This document shows, piece by piece, positions 16,710 through 26,282 of a stretch of DNA of 64,000 bases (position 1 is its first letter; each line of letters opens with the position of its first letter). Made by a program: the position numbers and the translations under genes. Under the pieces are notes generated by a model that did not search any database, was not told where the DNA came from, and saw nothing but the letters and a program-made list of their open reading frames with translations. The stretch covers positions 186,001 through 250,000 of the forward strand of contig NZ_BOVP01000004.1 in NCBI RefSeq assembly GCF_018403745.1, read 5' to 3'. The DNA comes from Lactococcus formosensis. GTDB taxonomy: Bacteria > Bacillota > Bacilli > Lactobacillales > Streptococcaceae.

Positions 16710-18932
16710 TTATAACGATATAATTAATTCTTCTTCCTGCCCATATGCAACAAGATAGAAACCAAATTTCCCTGACTCAAAGTGCCATTCGCCTTGATTA
16801 TCAGAAAATGAAAGATCTTCCTTTGTAAGAGTAACAGCCAATTCTTCTTTTGTACTTGGCTCTATTTTTATAAATTGACTCGCAACTAATTTTCGGAAAG
16901 GTTGAACGATCGATGCAGCCATATCTCTCATATAAAGGTGAACCACTGCATGGCTTGTCTCATTCGACAGATTTTCGAGTTGATAAGCTAACTTTATCTG
17001 GTTACTCTCTGTAAAGGTGAGGTTTTCCATATTTTCCAGCCATTTTACATCAACTTGATTGTAAGTAAGACCTGTTCCAAATGCATACAGGGGTTCATTA
17101 GACTCATCACTGTACTTGGAAACAAAACGTGTATTTTTGTTTTCTTCATTCAAAGGTCGTCCTGTAGTATTTTGCGCATAATAAATAGGAATTTGACCTT
17201 CACTTCTTGGAAATGTCATCGTAAGTTTAGCGCTTGGACTTGCTTGTCCACTAAGTAAGTTTGCGATACCAGCACCCCCCATTGTCCCTGGATACCATAC
17301 TAAAAGTAAACTTGAGAAATAAGGTTCTATTTCTGTCAATACCAGTGGGCGTCCTGTATAGAGGAGTCCGATGATTGGTTTATCTAATTGTGCGAGTGCC
17401 TTAATGAGACGAATTTGCTTATCTGGCAAGGAAAGCTTTGCCTTAGATGCACCTTCGCCACTCTCTAAAAATTGCTCCCCAATCGTCAGAAGAATAACAT
17501 CGGAATTTTCAGCAACTTCTACTGCCTCTTCAATCAGCTCTTTCTCGTCTCCAATCAGGCCGTTTAAATGCTCAATCCCCGTCTTGAGCGGGCCAAAACT
17601 CTCATAGGAATCAAACAAGTTATAACCTGTAGCAAATGTAAGATTTTTCTTCGCAAAGTTATTTTCGAGGCCCTCTTTTAATGTAACAGTATCTTGCGCT
17701 TTCCCACTGACCGAGGCCCAGAAACCGAGAGTAAACTTGCTTTTTCCATATGGCCCAATGACAGCTATTTTTTGCTGAGCACTCAAAGGAAGAGCGTTCT
17801 CCTTATTTTTCAACAAGACACAACTTTTTTCAACGAGCTCAACAGCTGTTTCTTTAGCTTCCGCTGTAAGAAACTCACCTGTATTTTCTTGATCGAGTCC
17901 TCGAAAAGGATTTTCAAAGAGTCCAAGCTTGTTTTTGAGTTTTAGAATACGCCATACCGCTTCATCTAGAAGGGCTTCATCTACTTTTCCTGATAAAATA
18001 AGAGGCTCTAAACCATTTACATAAACCGAAGTCATCATATCAAAATCTACACCCGCCTCAATTGATGCTTTGGCAGATTCTTCTTGATTTGCTGTGAAGC
18101 CATGTGCTTGTAATTCCTCGGTAGCTGAATGATCTGAAACCAAAAGTCCTGAGAAGTTAAATTTTTCTCTTAGAATATCTCGATTTAGCCACTTATTCCC
18201 TGTAGAAGGTATTCCATTTAACACATTAAATGCAGTCATCACAAGCAACGCATGTGCTTCAATTGCTGCTTGGTAGGTTGGAAGATATTCATTAAAGAGA
18301 CGTTGATTGGACATATCTACTGTGCTGTACTCACGCCCAGCTTCAGGTGCGCCATATGCCGCAAAGTGCTTTATACAAGCTGCAACATGGTTCTCCGAGA
18401 CATAATCTTTGACCTGACCTTGATAGCCTGTCACCACGCTTTTCGCAAATTCTTTTCCAGTATAAACATCCTCACCTGGTGATTCCATCACGCGCCCCCA
18501 TCTCGGATCTCTGACTACATCCAACATAGGAGAAAATACACAATGAATTCCACTCAAATAACTCTCTTTAGCTGTGATTTCAGCTGCTTTTTGAATAAGG
18601 TCAAAATCATAAGACCCTGCTTGAGCAAGGGGTAAGGGAAATATCGTGCGAAAGCCATAAATAATATCGGACATGAAGAGCAGAGGAATACCATGGGAAC
18701 TCTTGTTAATTGCCTGTTCTTGAATCATCCTTAACTTTTCAGGATCGTTCACATTATAAATCGATCCTACTTGGTGAATATCAAAATTGTCAGGAAGACC
18801 TAAATCCTTAAGGGGACCGGTAGGCATAACACCACTATCGGTGAACAAATCTCCATTTAACTGAACAGTCTGTGCAATTTTTTCCTTTAAGCTCAAAGTG
18901 TTTAATATTTCTTTTAGCTTATTTTTTTCCAT
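16710..18932 (-). CDS. GH3 beta-glucosidase
   Basis: A 740-residue glycoside hydrolase family 3 enzyme with the N-terminal barrel, nucleophile Asp in LLVSDHSATEEL, a C-terminal alpha/beta sandwich and a fibronectin-III-like end. KHFAAYG and RDPRWGRVMESPGED are typical BglX-type motifs. There is no signal peptide, so it acts in the cytoplasm on unphosphorylated beta-glycosides. That complements the phospho-specific GH1 enzyme in the same operon. It is the first gene of the operon, behind a catabolite-response-like element. Confidence 0.9.
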   Translation of the reverse strand: MEKNKLKEILNTLSLKEKIAQTVQLNGDLFTDSGVMPTGPLKDLGLPDNFDIHQVGSIYNVNDPEKLRMIQEQAINKSSHGIPLLFMSDIIYGFRTIFPLPLAQAGSYDFDLIQKAAEITAKESYLSGIHCVFSPMLDVVRDPRWGRVMESPGEDVYTGKEFAKSVVTGYQGQVKDYVSENHVAACIKHFAAYGAPEAGREYSTVDMSNQRLFNEYLPTYQAAIEAHALLVMTAFNVLNGIPSTGNKWLNRDILREKFNFSGLLVSDHSATEELQAHGFTANQEESAKASIEAGVDFDMMTSVYVNGLEPLILSGKVDEALLDEAVWRILKLKNKLGLFENPFRGLDQENTGEFLTAEAKETAVELVEKSCVLLKNKENALPLSAQQKIAVIGPYGKSKFTLGFWASVSGKAQDTVTLKEGLENNFAKKNLTFATGYNLFDSYESFGPLKTGIEHLNGLIGDEKELIEEAVEVAENSDVILLTIGEQFLESGEGASKAKLSLPDKQIRLIKALAQLDKPIIGLLYTGRPLVLTEIEPYFSSLLLVWYPGTMGGAGIANLLSGQASPSAKLTMTFPRSEGQIPIYYAQNTTGRPLNEENKNTRFVSKYSDESNEPLYAFGTGLTYNQVDVKWLENMENLTFTESNQIKLAYQLENLSNETSHAVVHLYMRDMAASIVQPFRKLVASQFIKIEPSTKEELAVTLTKEDLSFSDNQGEWHFESGKFGFYLVAYGQEEELIISL

Positions 18933-18954
18933 TTATGTTTCTCCTTTTTTATTT

Positions 18955-18985
18955 AAAAAAGCGCTTTCTTTAAATTAATTATAGT
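18955..18985 (-). promoter_or_regulatory. Possible cre site and -10 of the glycoside operon
   Basis: On the minus strand GAAAGCGCTTTTTT (centre 18962-18963) matches the CcpA cre consensus with two mismatches. A TATAAT-like hexamer lies just upstream (18977-18984) without a convincing -35, as expected for a promoter activated by the nearby AraC protein. Catabolite repression is inferred. Confidence 0.4.
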
Positions 18986-19081
18986 TTCTTTTGATTTATT
19001 TTTATATAATATTTTTCGTATTTATATCAAAAAACATGTAGAAGGTTACATAAATTATTTTTTTTACAGTTATGCAATACA

Positions 19082-19114
19082 AAAAGAGAGCGATGAGTTG
19101 ATTCCCTCTCTTTT
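19082..19114. terminator. Terminator after the membrane-anchored esterase gene
   Basis: A 9-base stem AAAAGAGAG (19082-19090) with CTCTCTTTT (19106-19114), flanked by T-rich sequence on the minus strand. It separates this gene from the operon that starts at 18932. Confidence 0.6.
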
Positions 19115-19124
19115 ATAAGTTATT

Positions 19125-20141
19125 CTATTTATCTTTATACTCTTTCACAAACTCCAAGGTTTGTCGGTAACATTCTTGGGATTCTTTGAGTGAGTAGTCA
19201 AACTGATACTCGTGCGTGATTTCTTTTTCTAAATCTTTATAAAACAAGCCACGTACAGGAACGTTTAATTCCCTCAACTTCTTCTCAAAGGCGATACCTT
19301 GATCTTGAAAAGAGTAGGCATTCCCATCCGTAATATAAGTTGCTGGAAAATCTGAGGTTAAGTGATTTACAATACTTATCTCATCCAGTTTTGGGCTGTC
19401 CTGCCAGTTTTTAGTTCCAATTTCAGCCCAAGCGACAGTGGTTACAAAAAATTTCATGAATTGACTACTTGAGCGAACATTGGTCATTTGCGTGAGATTC
19501 ACAGGTCCACAGTAAGATATTGCACCCTTAAGTACATTTTTATCTAAATCTTGTGGAACGCCTACACTTTTTCCATAGCTTGCATTTGTCTGTGTTGCAG
19601 CATACTGAAGAGCAATCTGTGAGCCGGCACTGTCGCCACCAAGCATAATTTTAGACAAATCTAAAAATTTGAATTTCTCTTTTTTCAAGCTCTGAATTAG
19701 CTCACTGAGCTGCATGACTTGATTGGGATAGGCAGACTCTGGTGCCGTCTCATAATTCATAGATAAAACGGCAATATGTGCATCCGCAGCTAATCGAGTA
19801 GCAAATTCCTGAGTTCCTTTTTTATCGCCACCAACAAAACCTCCTCCGTGCACCCAAATCAAAACAGGAAGCGCTTTTTGACTCTGCTTAGGATAATATA
19901 TATCGTAGGAATTATCTTTAAAGTGTGACGCATAGCGTTCATCTTGCACTGTCGTAATTTTTTCCTGAGCTTTCCGGTAAGGTTCTGATGCAGTAATTTG
20001 CACTTCAGAGTTAAACATATGACGAATAATCCAAACACCTGGTTTAGGTGAAATATTGAACGCAAGCACCACTAATAAAAACAATCCTACTACAATACCC
20101 AAAAACCATAACAGGCCTTTTAACAGTACATTTTTATACAT
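19125..20141 (-). CDS. Membrane-anchored alpha/beta-hydrolase (HSL type)
   Basis: A 338-residue protein with one N-terminal transmembrane helix (about 7-29) and an extracytoplasmic or membrane-facing catalytic domain. The oxyanion motif HGGGFVGGD and the nucleophile GGDSAGSQ identify the hormone-sensitive-lipase esterase family. The His is in HEYQFD near the C-terminus. It is encoded between the glycoside operon and its likely AraC regulator, so it may trim acyl groups from the substrate before uptake. The link is by position only. Confidence 0.78.
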   Translation of the reverse strand: MYKNVLLKGLLWFLGIVVGLFLLVVLAFNISPKPGVWIIRHMFNSEVQITASEPYRKAQEKITTVQDERYASHFKDNSYDIYYPKQSQKALPVLIWVHGGGFVGGDKKGTQEFATRLAADAHIAVLSMNYETAPESAYPNQVMQLSELIQSLKKEKFKFLDLSKIMLGGDSAGSQIALQYAATQTNASYGKSVGVPQDLDKNVLKGAISYCGPVNLTQMTNVRSSSQFMKFFVTTVAWAEIGTKNWQDSPKLDEISIVNHLTSDFPATYITDGNAYSFQDQGIAFEKKLRELNVPVRGLFYKDLEKEITHEYQFDYSLKESQECYRQTLEFVKEYKDK

Positions 20142-20286
20142 AATTTTTTAATAAATCCTCTCTTTTTTGTGGATTAAGTATACATGAAAAACATATTAAA
20201 TACAACTATAAATTAGAAAATTTTTTTGATTAAGATTTATTTTATGTTAAAATATATCATGAAAAAAGTTTTGGAAAGAAGTAACA

Positions 20287-21462
20287 TTGATGGATTATGA
20301 GGCTCTACAATTAGTTACAAAACAACTCTATTATAAATACTTGGTTCCTTTCGTGATTATTAATAATACAGATGAAATAATTATTCCTAAAAAAGTTGAT
20401 TATTTAGAAAGCTACCTCAAAAGTCCTTATCTCAAACAGGCAGAGAAAGGACAGATTTTTTTTTTTGAAGACAAGGACTATTTTTTCAGCAGTTTCTACT
20501 GCGACTTAATGGAATATAAAAATTGTAGAGTCTTAATTGGTCCCTGTGGCATACTCGGTACAGCAACAGATTCTTATAAGTTTAATAATCACAATTATTT
20601 AGCAGGTGTGCATTATTCCAAAGAGAGTCGAAAGACCTTTATTGATTTTGTAGAGCTCTTTTATGCTTTGCTCAATGGAAAACTAGCTGACAGCACTAAT
20701 TATAAATGGAGTGTACGTCAACACCTCAGTGAGACACATACCGATGTTATTTTAGAAAAAAACTTGTCCCTCCGACGTTACGACGGTTCCTCATTTGACT
20801 CCTATGAGTTTGAAAAAAGATATATCGAGGCCATTAAACGAAATGAACCTGAAAAATTAGAGTGGATTTTCAAGAAAATGAGCAGTACCTATGATGCTGA
20901 ACTTTCAACAAGTAAACTAGAAACATTAAAGTATAAATGTGCCTCATTAATTGCTATTCTCACTCGAGTGAGTATTAGTAATGGTGTGCCAATACTTCAA
21001 GCTTATAGCCTTTCTGACTCGCTGATTCAAAAACTACAACGTATTAACTTTACTCATGAATGCCTGACCCATATAAAAGAAGGTTCTTTCCTCTTTATGG
21101 AACTCATACATGCTTTCCCCTACTCCGAGAAAAGCCATCTTGTCAAACAAGTCTTATACTATATCGATGATCATCTCTACGAGCAAATTACCCTGAAACA
21201 TTTATCTGATTATACTCAAAAAAATGTGACACATTTATCTACGGAATTCAAAAAAGCCGTGGGACATACGATACATAAATACATTATTCAGAAAAAAATT
21301 GCTGAGGCAAAACATCTCTTGTTGTTTACATCCCAAAGCTATAAGGAAATTGCTATGCTGCTCAGCTTTTCCAGTCAAAGTCATTTCATTCAAAGCTTTA
21401 AGCGTCTCGAAGACATGACACCTTTAGAGTTTAGAAATAAGTATTTTTCATCAATTATATGA
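20287..21462 (+). CDS. AraC-family transcriptional regulator
   Basis: A 391-residue regulator with a C-terminal double HTH of the AraC/XylS type (about 290-388: LKHLSDYTQKNVTHLSTEFK, then YKEIAMLLSFSSQSHFIQSF). The N-terminal 250 residues resemble the ligand or signal domains of YesN-like regulators; no response-regulator domain is seen. The start is TTG at 20287 or ATG one codon later; GGAAAG at 20273 serves either. It is divergent from the esterase and glycoside operon and is the likely activator of that locus. Confidence 0.85.
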   Translation: MMDYEALQLVTKQLYYKYLVPFVIINNTDEIIIPKKVDYLESYLKSPYLKQAEKGQIFFFEDKDYFFSSFYCDLMEYKNCRVLIGPCGILGTATDSYKFNNHNYLAGVHYSKESRKTFIDFVELFYALLNGKLADSTNYKWSVRQHLSETHTDVILEKNLSLRRYDGSSFDSYEFEKRYIEAIKRNEPEKLEWIFKKMSSTYDAELSTSKLETLKYKCASLIAILTRVSISNGVPILQAYSLSDSLIQKLQRINFTHECLTHIKEGSFLFMELIHAFPYSEKSHLVKQVLYYIDDHLYEQITLKHLSDYTQKNVTHLSTEFKKAVGHTIHKYIIQKKIAEAKHLLLFTSQSYKEIAMLLSFSSQSHFIQSFKRLEDMTPLEFRNKYFSSII

Positions 21463-21495
21463 ATGTGCATCATTCAAAACAGTCACAATTATTAT

Positions 21496-21526
21496 AAAAA
21501 ACCTTGATTCAGCATCAAGGTTTTTT
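21496..21526. terminator. Bidirectional terminator
   Basis: A perfect 13-base stem (21496-21508 with 21514-21526), a 5-base loop, and A/T runs on both sides. It is shared by the convergent AraC and nif3-like genes. Confidence 0.9.
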
Positions 21527-21556
21527 ATTGTGAAAATACAGAAAGAAAACTACCAG

Positions 21557-22327
21557 CTAAATATCAAAGAAAGGATTAGTATTTTCTTTACTTTCAATAA
21601 TTTCAATACCTGTACCAAAGCTAGCTAGTTTTTCAGCGACTTTTGGGATAAAGAGATGTTCCAAGTAATGACCAGGATCAAGTCCGATAAGCCCCTGCGA
21701 AAGCTGGTCATGACCGACGTGATAATATATATCACCCGTAATATAGAGATCTGCACCTTTGGCGTGAGCTTCTGGCCAAAATTTTCCGCCGCTACCACCA
21801 CAGATTGCCACACGTTGAATAGTCTGGCTCAAAGAGCGATCATAGGTTACCAAACGCAGATGATCTAAAGCAAAAGTTTGTTTCATTTTTTCCGAAAAAT
21901 CAGCCAAGCTCATCGGCATAATATTTCCGATACGACCTAAACCTTCTGCTGATAAGATTTCCGTATCTTTAATTTCTAAAAGATCACAGAACCAATCGTT
22001 AAGCCCACCATCCACAACATCAATATTGGTATGGCTTGTATAAACTGCGATACCCGCTTTTATCAAATCAAGGATGATTTTTTCCTGACTGTCCGCATCT
22101 GTCAGGTTTGCTAAAGGCCGAAAAATAACTGGATGTTTCGCTAAAATCAAATCCACATCTTTTTCAATAGCTTCTGAAACTGTTTGCTCACGAATATCTA
22201 AAGTAACCAAGACCTTTTTTACTGGAGCATCAAGCGAGCCTATCTGTAAGCCAACAGGATCGCCTTCTACTGCTAAATCTTTGGGACAAAATTCTTCGTA
22301 CAAGGCCATGAAATCTCTGATTTTCAT
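21557..22327 (-). CDS. Nif3-like dinuclear metal centre protein
   Basis: A 256-residue cytosolic protein of the Nif3/YqfO family, with metal-ligand motifs AKHPVIFRP, SHTNIDV and YHVGHDQL. It has the short form without the inserted PII-like domain found in many Firmicutes. The biochemical function of the family is still uncertain (GTP cyclohydrolase-like fold). It overlaps trmK by 4 bases (ATGA), the standard Firmicutes arrangement. Confidence 0.87.
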   Translation of the reverse strand: MKIRDFMALYEEFCPKDLAVEGDPVGLQIGSLDAPVKKVLVTLDIREQTVSEAIEKDVDLILAKHPVIFRPLANLTDADSQEKIILDLIKAGIAVYTSHTNIDVVDGGLNDWFCDLLEIKDTEILSAEGLGRIGNIMPMSLADFSEKMKQTFALDHLRLVTYDRSLSQTIQRVAICGGSGGKFWPEAHAKGADLYITGDIYYHVGHDQLSQGLIGLDPGHYLEHLFIPKVAEKLASFGTGIEIIESKENTNPFFDI

Positions 22328-23001
22328 AGGAGAACTCCTTCTATTTTTTCTTTTTCTGCTTGAACTGTGGTACGTTTTTCATGGTTTTCAGGAAGTCGCT
22401 CAAGTATTTTATTTAAAGTATTGAGCTCTTTATTCCACTTTTGACGGAAGACCTCTGATTTTTCTTGGGACAAATATGGTCCAAATTCAAGTTCTGTTTC
22501 ATTCAGCTCGGCTGTGCCGTGTTCTGCCACAATAATTTCGTAGATTTTCCCTGCTTCAAGAAGTATCTTTTCGGAAGTAATTACAAAATCATGGTCCATA
22601 AGCCAAGAACGAAGGCTTTCTTCATGATTATTGGGTTGTAAGATAAGCTGCTCCACTTGGCTCAATTTATCTTTTCCTGCTTCGAGGATTTCGGAGATTA
22701 AAATACCGCCCATACCAGCAATCACGACGCTTGTGATGGCATCATTTTCTTCAAAGGCAGCCAAACCATCGGCTAATCTGACTTCAATCTTCTCTTGCAA
22801 GTTCTGCTCAGCCACGTGATTTCGGGCAATTTGATAAGGCCCATTGACCACTTCGCCTGCGATGGCAAAGTCAATCTTTTCTTGCTGAACCAAATAGGTA
22901 GGTAAATAAGCATGATCACTGCCCACGTCCAGAAGACGGCTGTTTGGCTTCACGAGATCTGCGACAGCTTGTAGGCGTTTCGAGAGTTTTATTTCATTCA
23001 T
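22324..23001 (-). CDS. trmK: tRNA m1A22 methyltransferase
   Basis: A 225-residue SAM-dependent methyltransferase that methylates A22 of tRNA. It has SAM motif DVGSDHAYLPTYL near residue 25, an acidic GEVVNGPY strand, and VIAGMGGILISEIL and LQPNNHEESLR downstream. The C-terminal helical domain matches TrmK. It overlaps nth by 8 bases and nif3 by 4, so the three genes are translationally coupled. Confidence 0.9.
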   Translation of the reverse strand: MNEIKLSKRLQAVADLVKPNSRLLDVGSDHAYLPTYLVQQEKIDFAIAGEVVNGPYQIARNHVAEQNLQEKIEVRLADGLAAFEENDAITSVVIAGMGGILISEILEAGKDKLSQVEQLILQPNNHEESLRSWLMDHDFVITSEKILLEAGKIYEIIVAEHGTAELNETELEFGPYLSQEKSEVFRQKWNKELNTLNKILERLPENHEKRTTVQAEKEKIEGVLL

Positions 23002-23638
23002 TTAAGTTTTTCTTTCCAAATTTACAGTATTCGAGCACAGGACATTCCTCACACTTTGGTGCACGCGCTGTACAATGATAACGGCCAAAAAAGATGAGAT
23101 GATGATGACTTTCCACCCAACGTTCTTCAGGAATCAGCCTCATCAACTTCTCTTCAACCTCCAAGACGGAGGCTTTTTGTGGCACAATATCCAAACGTTT
23201 TGAAATCCGTTCAACATGCGTATCAACAGCAATTCCGGGAATACCGTAGGTTTCTCCCAGAACAACATTTGCTGTTTTCCGTCCTACACCCGGTAGGGTT
23301 TGCAATAACATCTTATCTCTTGGCAGTTCACTATTAAAATTTTCTACCAACATTTGTGAAGTTTTGACAATGTTTTTCGCTTTTGTTTTGTAAAGTCCAA
23401 TCGTTCGGATACATTGTTCAACATCTGCGATATCTGCCTGTGCCAAGCTTTCCGGATCAGGGTATTTAGCAAAAAGTCCTGGTGTTGCCTTGTTCACACC
23501 CTTATCTGTAGCTTGTGCGGATAAAATCGTGGCAATTAAAAGTTGAAAAGGTGTTTCCCATTCTAGTTCACCATGTGCTTCAGGAAACATAGCGACAATG
23601 ATATCTAAAGCTTCTAAAAATCGTTTCTTACTCAGCAT
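22994..23638 (-). CDS. nth: Endonuclease III
   Basis: A 214-residue DNA glycosylase/AP lyase for oxidised pyrimidines. The helix-hairpin-helix LPGVGRKTANVVL carries the catalytic Lys, and GIAVDTHVERIS carries the catalytic Asp. The C-terminal cluster is C-x6-C-x2-C-x5-C (CTARAPKCEECPVLEYC), which holds a [4Fe-4S]. It follows dnaD by one base, a common Firmicutes pairing. Confidence 0.93.
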   Translation of the reverse strand: MLSKKRFLEALDIIVAMFPEAHGELEWETPFQLLIATILSAQATDKGVNKATPGLFAKYPDPESLAQADIADVEQCIRTIGLYKTKAKNIVKTSQMLVENFNSELPRDKMLLQTLPGVGRKTANVVLGETYGIPGIAVDTHVERISKRLDIVPQKASVLEVEEKLMRLIPEERWVESHHHLIFFGRYHCTARAPKCEECPVLEYCKFGKKNLNE

Positions 23639-23639
23639 A

Positions 23640-24314
23640 TTATTTTCCGTTCCAGGGTCCGTCCATCGGGATATAGAAATCAGTAGTTTTATGGTTTTGC
23701 ATTGCTTCGGTACGCTCTTCCTTACGCTGTTCCACAGCTTGCGTGCTCATCAAGCCATCATTGCGCCAATTGCGTAAAATGGCTTTAATGTAGTTGAGTG
23801 AAACCTTACGATTCACTACTGCCTCACGTAGGGCAAGTTTAATGAGCTCAAAGTCGTACTTCTCTTCAAATAAGAGAATACGAAGTTCTTCGCTTTGCAT
23901 CGGAGTAATCATGCCCATTTCCGCTTCGAAAATATTGACCAACTCTTGCAGCCGGTTCTTGTTTTGTTGTGTTGGAGCAGTTGTTTCTATTTGTTCTTCT
24001 TTAACTAAGCCATCCAATTGGTCTAATTTTTTTAAAGCTGGTGTGACATCAAAAATAGTTTCCATATCTCCAGCAATTCCGAGTAAAGTTACTTTTAAAG
24101 AACCAAAATCTTGAAGCTTATCAATACTACGGTTCACATCTGCAAGTGTTTTTCCTGTTTTAGTTGCAATTTCACTTGGCGCTATATCACGATTTTCATA
24201 TAAATAGAGCCAAACCAAAAAATCCTCTGCCGAAGGAAACACTTGAGCAAAATGCTCCAGCATAGCATGAGGAAGTACGATGTGTCCAGTCATGTAATTT
24301 TCATAGTAGGTCAT
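23640..24314 (-). CDS. dnaD: DNA replication protein DnaD
   Basis: A 224-residue primosome component. It has an N-terminal winged-helix domain (DIAPSEIATKTGKTLADVNR) and a C-terminal DnaD/DnaB2 domain ending in NYIKAILRNWRNDGL, the typical YxxxILxxW motif. It acts with DnaB/DnaI in replication restart. It heads the dnaD-nth-trmK-nif3 operon. Confidence 0.92.
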   Translation of the reverse strand: MTYYENYMTGHIVLPHAMLEHFAQVFPSAEDFLVWLYLYENRDIAPSEIATKTGKTLADVNRSIDKLQDFGSLKVTLLGIAGDMETIFDVTPALKKLDQLDGLVKEEQIETTAPTQQNKNRLQELVNIFEAEMGMITPMQSEELRILLFEEKYDFELIKLALREAVVNRKVSLNYIKAILRNWRNDGLMSTQAVEQRKEERTEAMQNHKTTDFYIPMDGPWNGK

Positions 24315-24375
24315 AGTTCTATTTTATCATAAATGCTTCAATCAACCATAGATACATCTTTATTATGATACACTT

Positions 24376-24543
24376 TTAATTTTTAAATTTTTTGACATAA
24401 ACAAGGCGCTCAACAAATGCAAAAACAATAACGATAATTACTGCCAGCGTACTATGAGAATCGACGATTCCTAATACTTTTAGAAGTGCAATAACAACAA
24501 TTTCAAGTGCGATTAATATGGCGATAGCTACAATGTTTTTCAT
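24376..24543 (-). CDS. Small two-helix membrane protein
   Basis: A 55-codon ORF starting MKNIVAIAILIALEIVVIAL with ATG at 24541-24543 and an AGAGG ribosome site. It has two hydrophobic segments (about 2-24 and 32-46) and a basic end, VKKFKN. It lies alone between dnaD and the aldo/keto reductase gene. The fold resembles small PsiE-like or DUF-type membrane proteins, but I do not recognise the family. Confidence 0.55.
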   Translation of the reverse strand: MKNIVAIAILIALEIVVIALLKVLGIVDSHSTLAVIIVIVFAFVERLVYVKKFKN

Positions 24544-24675
24544 AAAACCTCTTATAATTCTTTATTTTTAATAATGACACATGTTATTTTAGCACAAAGA
24601 ATCCTATAGAATACTACATCTCGAGACCTATTTATTGAAGGTTAGCCTATTTACAAAATATGATATGGAATAAAA

Positions 24676-24705
24676 AAAGAAACCCTCATTACGAAGAGTT
24701 TCTTT
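24676..24705 (-). terminator. Terminator before the aldo/keto reductase gene end
   Basis: An 11-base stem with one mismatch (24676-24686 with 24695-24705), with an A run that becomes a T run on the minus strand. It follows the reductase stop codon. Confidence 0.7.
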
Positions 24706-24723
24706 GTTTATTTGATGCCAATT

Positions 24724-25563
24724 TCAATCAAATTCTTCATATTCATTCGGATCTTGACCATCAATACGTCCGTCTGGTTTTTCCAGTGTATTAATCTGTG
24801 CAACTTCCTCTTCTGTTAATTCAAAATCAAAAATTGCTAGATTTTTTCGTTGATGGATTAAATTTCTCGATTTTGGAATGGGAACAATGCCACGTTCTAC
24901 ATGCCAACGCAATATAACTTGACCTGCTGTCTTCCCATACTTTTCAGCCAGACTTGTGATAATGGGCTCTTCAAGGGCATCATTTCCTCGCCCTAATGGA
25001 CTCCAGGCTTCCGTGATGATACCACGCTCAGCGTTGGCTTTCACCATACGTTCTTGCACCCAATAGGGGTGGATTTCGATTTGGTTAACGGCTGGAGTAA
25101 CGCCTGTTTCAGTAATAATTTTGTCTAAATGCTCGGGTTCAAAGTTGGAAACCCCGATAGAGCGTATTAAGCCCATCTTTTGAGCTTGGATTAAAGCTCT
25201 CCAAGCTTCTACATACAGCCCACGTTTAGGAAGAGGCCAGTGAATCAGATATAAATCAAAATACTCCAAGCCCATACGATAGAGCGACTCTTGAATCATG
25301 GCCAAAGCATCTTCATAATGATGATATTTTCCCGGTAACTTTGTCGTCACGAAAAATTCCGAACGTGGGAGGCCTGAGCGACGGATAGCCTCACCGACTA
25401 TTCCTTCACTGTCATAGTTGGTTGATGTATCCAAAAGACGGTAACCACTCTGGATAGCTGTCAACACCTGATCTAGGCCTTCTCCACCCCTTATCTGGTA
25501 GGTTCCTAGCCCTACAGACGGTATCAAGTGACCATCATTCATCGTTAGTAAAGGTGTTTTCAT
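24724..25563 (-). CDS. Aldo/keto reductase
   Basis: A 279-residue NADPH-dependent oxidoreductase of the 2,5-diketogluconate/glyoxal reductase subgroup. It has LLDTSTNYDSEGIVGEAI with the catalytic Asp and Tyr, the catalytic Lys in VTTKLP, LIHWPLP with the His, and the cofactor segment VPIPKSRN. The natural substrate is not evident; detoxification of carbonyls is typical. It is monocistronic. Confidence 0.88.
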   Translation of the reverse strand: MKTPLLTMNDGHLIPSVGLGTYQIRGGEGLDQVLTAIQSGYRLLDTSTNYDSEGIVGEAIRRSGLPRSEFFVTTKLPGKYHHYEDALAMIQESLYRMGLEYFDLYLIHWPLPKRGLYVEAWRALIQAQKMGLIRSIGVSNFEPEHLDKIITETGVTPAVNQIEIHPYWVQERMVKANAERGIITEAWSPLGRGNDALEEPIITSLAEKYGKTAGQVILRWHVERGIVPIPKSRNLIHQRKNLAIFDFELTEEEVAQINTLEKPDGRIDGQDPNEYEEFD

Positions 25564-25701
25564 CAGTAAATCCTCCTTATAGTTGAATTTCCACAGAAAA
25601 TAAACATATATTCTCTATATTTTCATTCTAACATAGGACAGAGTTGAAGAAAAAATACCTGTTTATTAATTTTGGACGAGGAGGTTTTATTTTCCCAGCT
25701 A

Positions 25702-26142
25702 TTATTTTCCAAACAAGGATTTGTATTCGCTGTAGCCCTTTTCTTCTAACTTTTCAACCGGGATAAATCTTAAAGCCGCAGCATTTATACAATAACGCAA
25801 TCCTCCTTGATCTTGTGGTCCATCATTGAACACATGTCCTAAGTGAGAATCAGCCTCCTTACTTCTTACTTCCACACGATGCATGCCTAATGAAAAGTCA
25901 GCTTTTTCTTTGACCCCGCGTTTTTCTATGGGATGAGTAAAGGACGGCCAGCCACAACCAGCATCATATTTATCCGTTGAGCTAAAGAGCGGTTCACCAC
26001 TGACAACATCAACATAAATCCCATCTTGATAAAAGTCATCGTATTTTCCTGTAAAAGGACGTTCAGTTGCATTTTCTTGTGTCACTGCATACTCTATATC
26101 AGACAATTTTTGCTTGAGTTCTTCTTTTGAAGGTTTTTCCAT
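25702..26142 (-). CDS. msrB: Peptide methionine-R-sulfoxide reductase
   Basis: A 146-residue MsrB with [12 protein letters not shown] and the catalytic [23 protein letters not shown] is the family signature. The zinc CxxC pairs found in some MsrB proteins are absent. The ATG at 26140-26142 follows AAGGTGGTG; an ATG 17 codons upstream lacks a good site. It repairs oxidised methionine in the cytosol, using thioredoxin. Confidence 0.93.
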   Translation of the reverse strand: MEKPSKEELKQKLSDIEYAVTQENATERPFTGKYDDFYQDGIYVDVVSGEPLFSSTDKYDAGCGWPSFTHPIEKRGVKEKADFSLGMHRVEVRSKEADSHLGHVFNDGPQDQGGLRYCINAAALRFIPVEKLEEKGYSEYKSLFGK

Positions 26143-26251
26143 TATAATCACCACCTTATCTGCTTTTCTCCCTTTATTATAGCACTCTCTCAATAAAAAG
26201 TATTTGCTTCTGTCTGTAATTTCTACATGAAGCTCCTTATTCTATCACCAT

Positions 26252-26280
26252 AAAAAAACCACTTATCTAAAGTGGTATTT
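26252..26280. terminator. Terminator between msrB and rgg
   Basis: ACCACTT (26252-26264 region) pairs with AAGTGGT (26270-26276), with A and T runs either side. It serves the Rgg gene, whose stop is at 26283. Confidence 0.6.
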
Positions 26281-26282
26281 CT

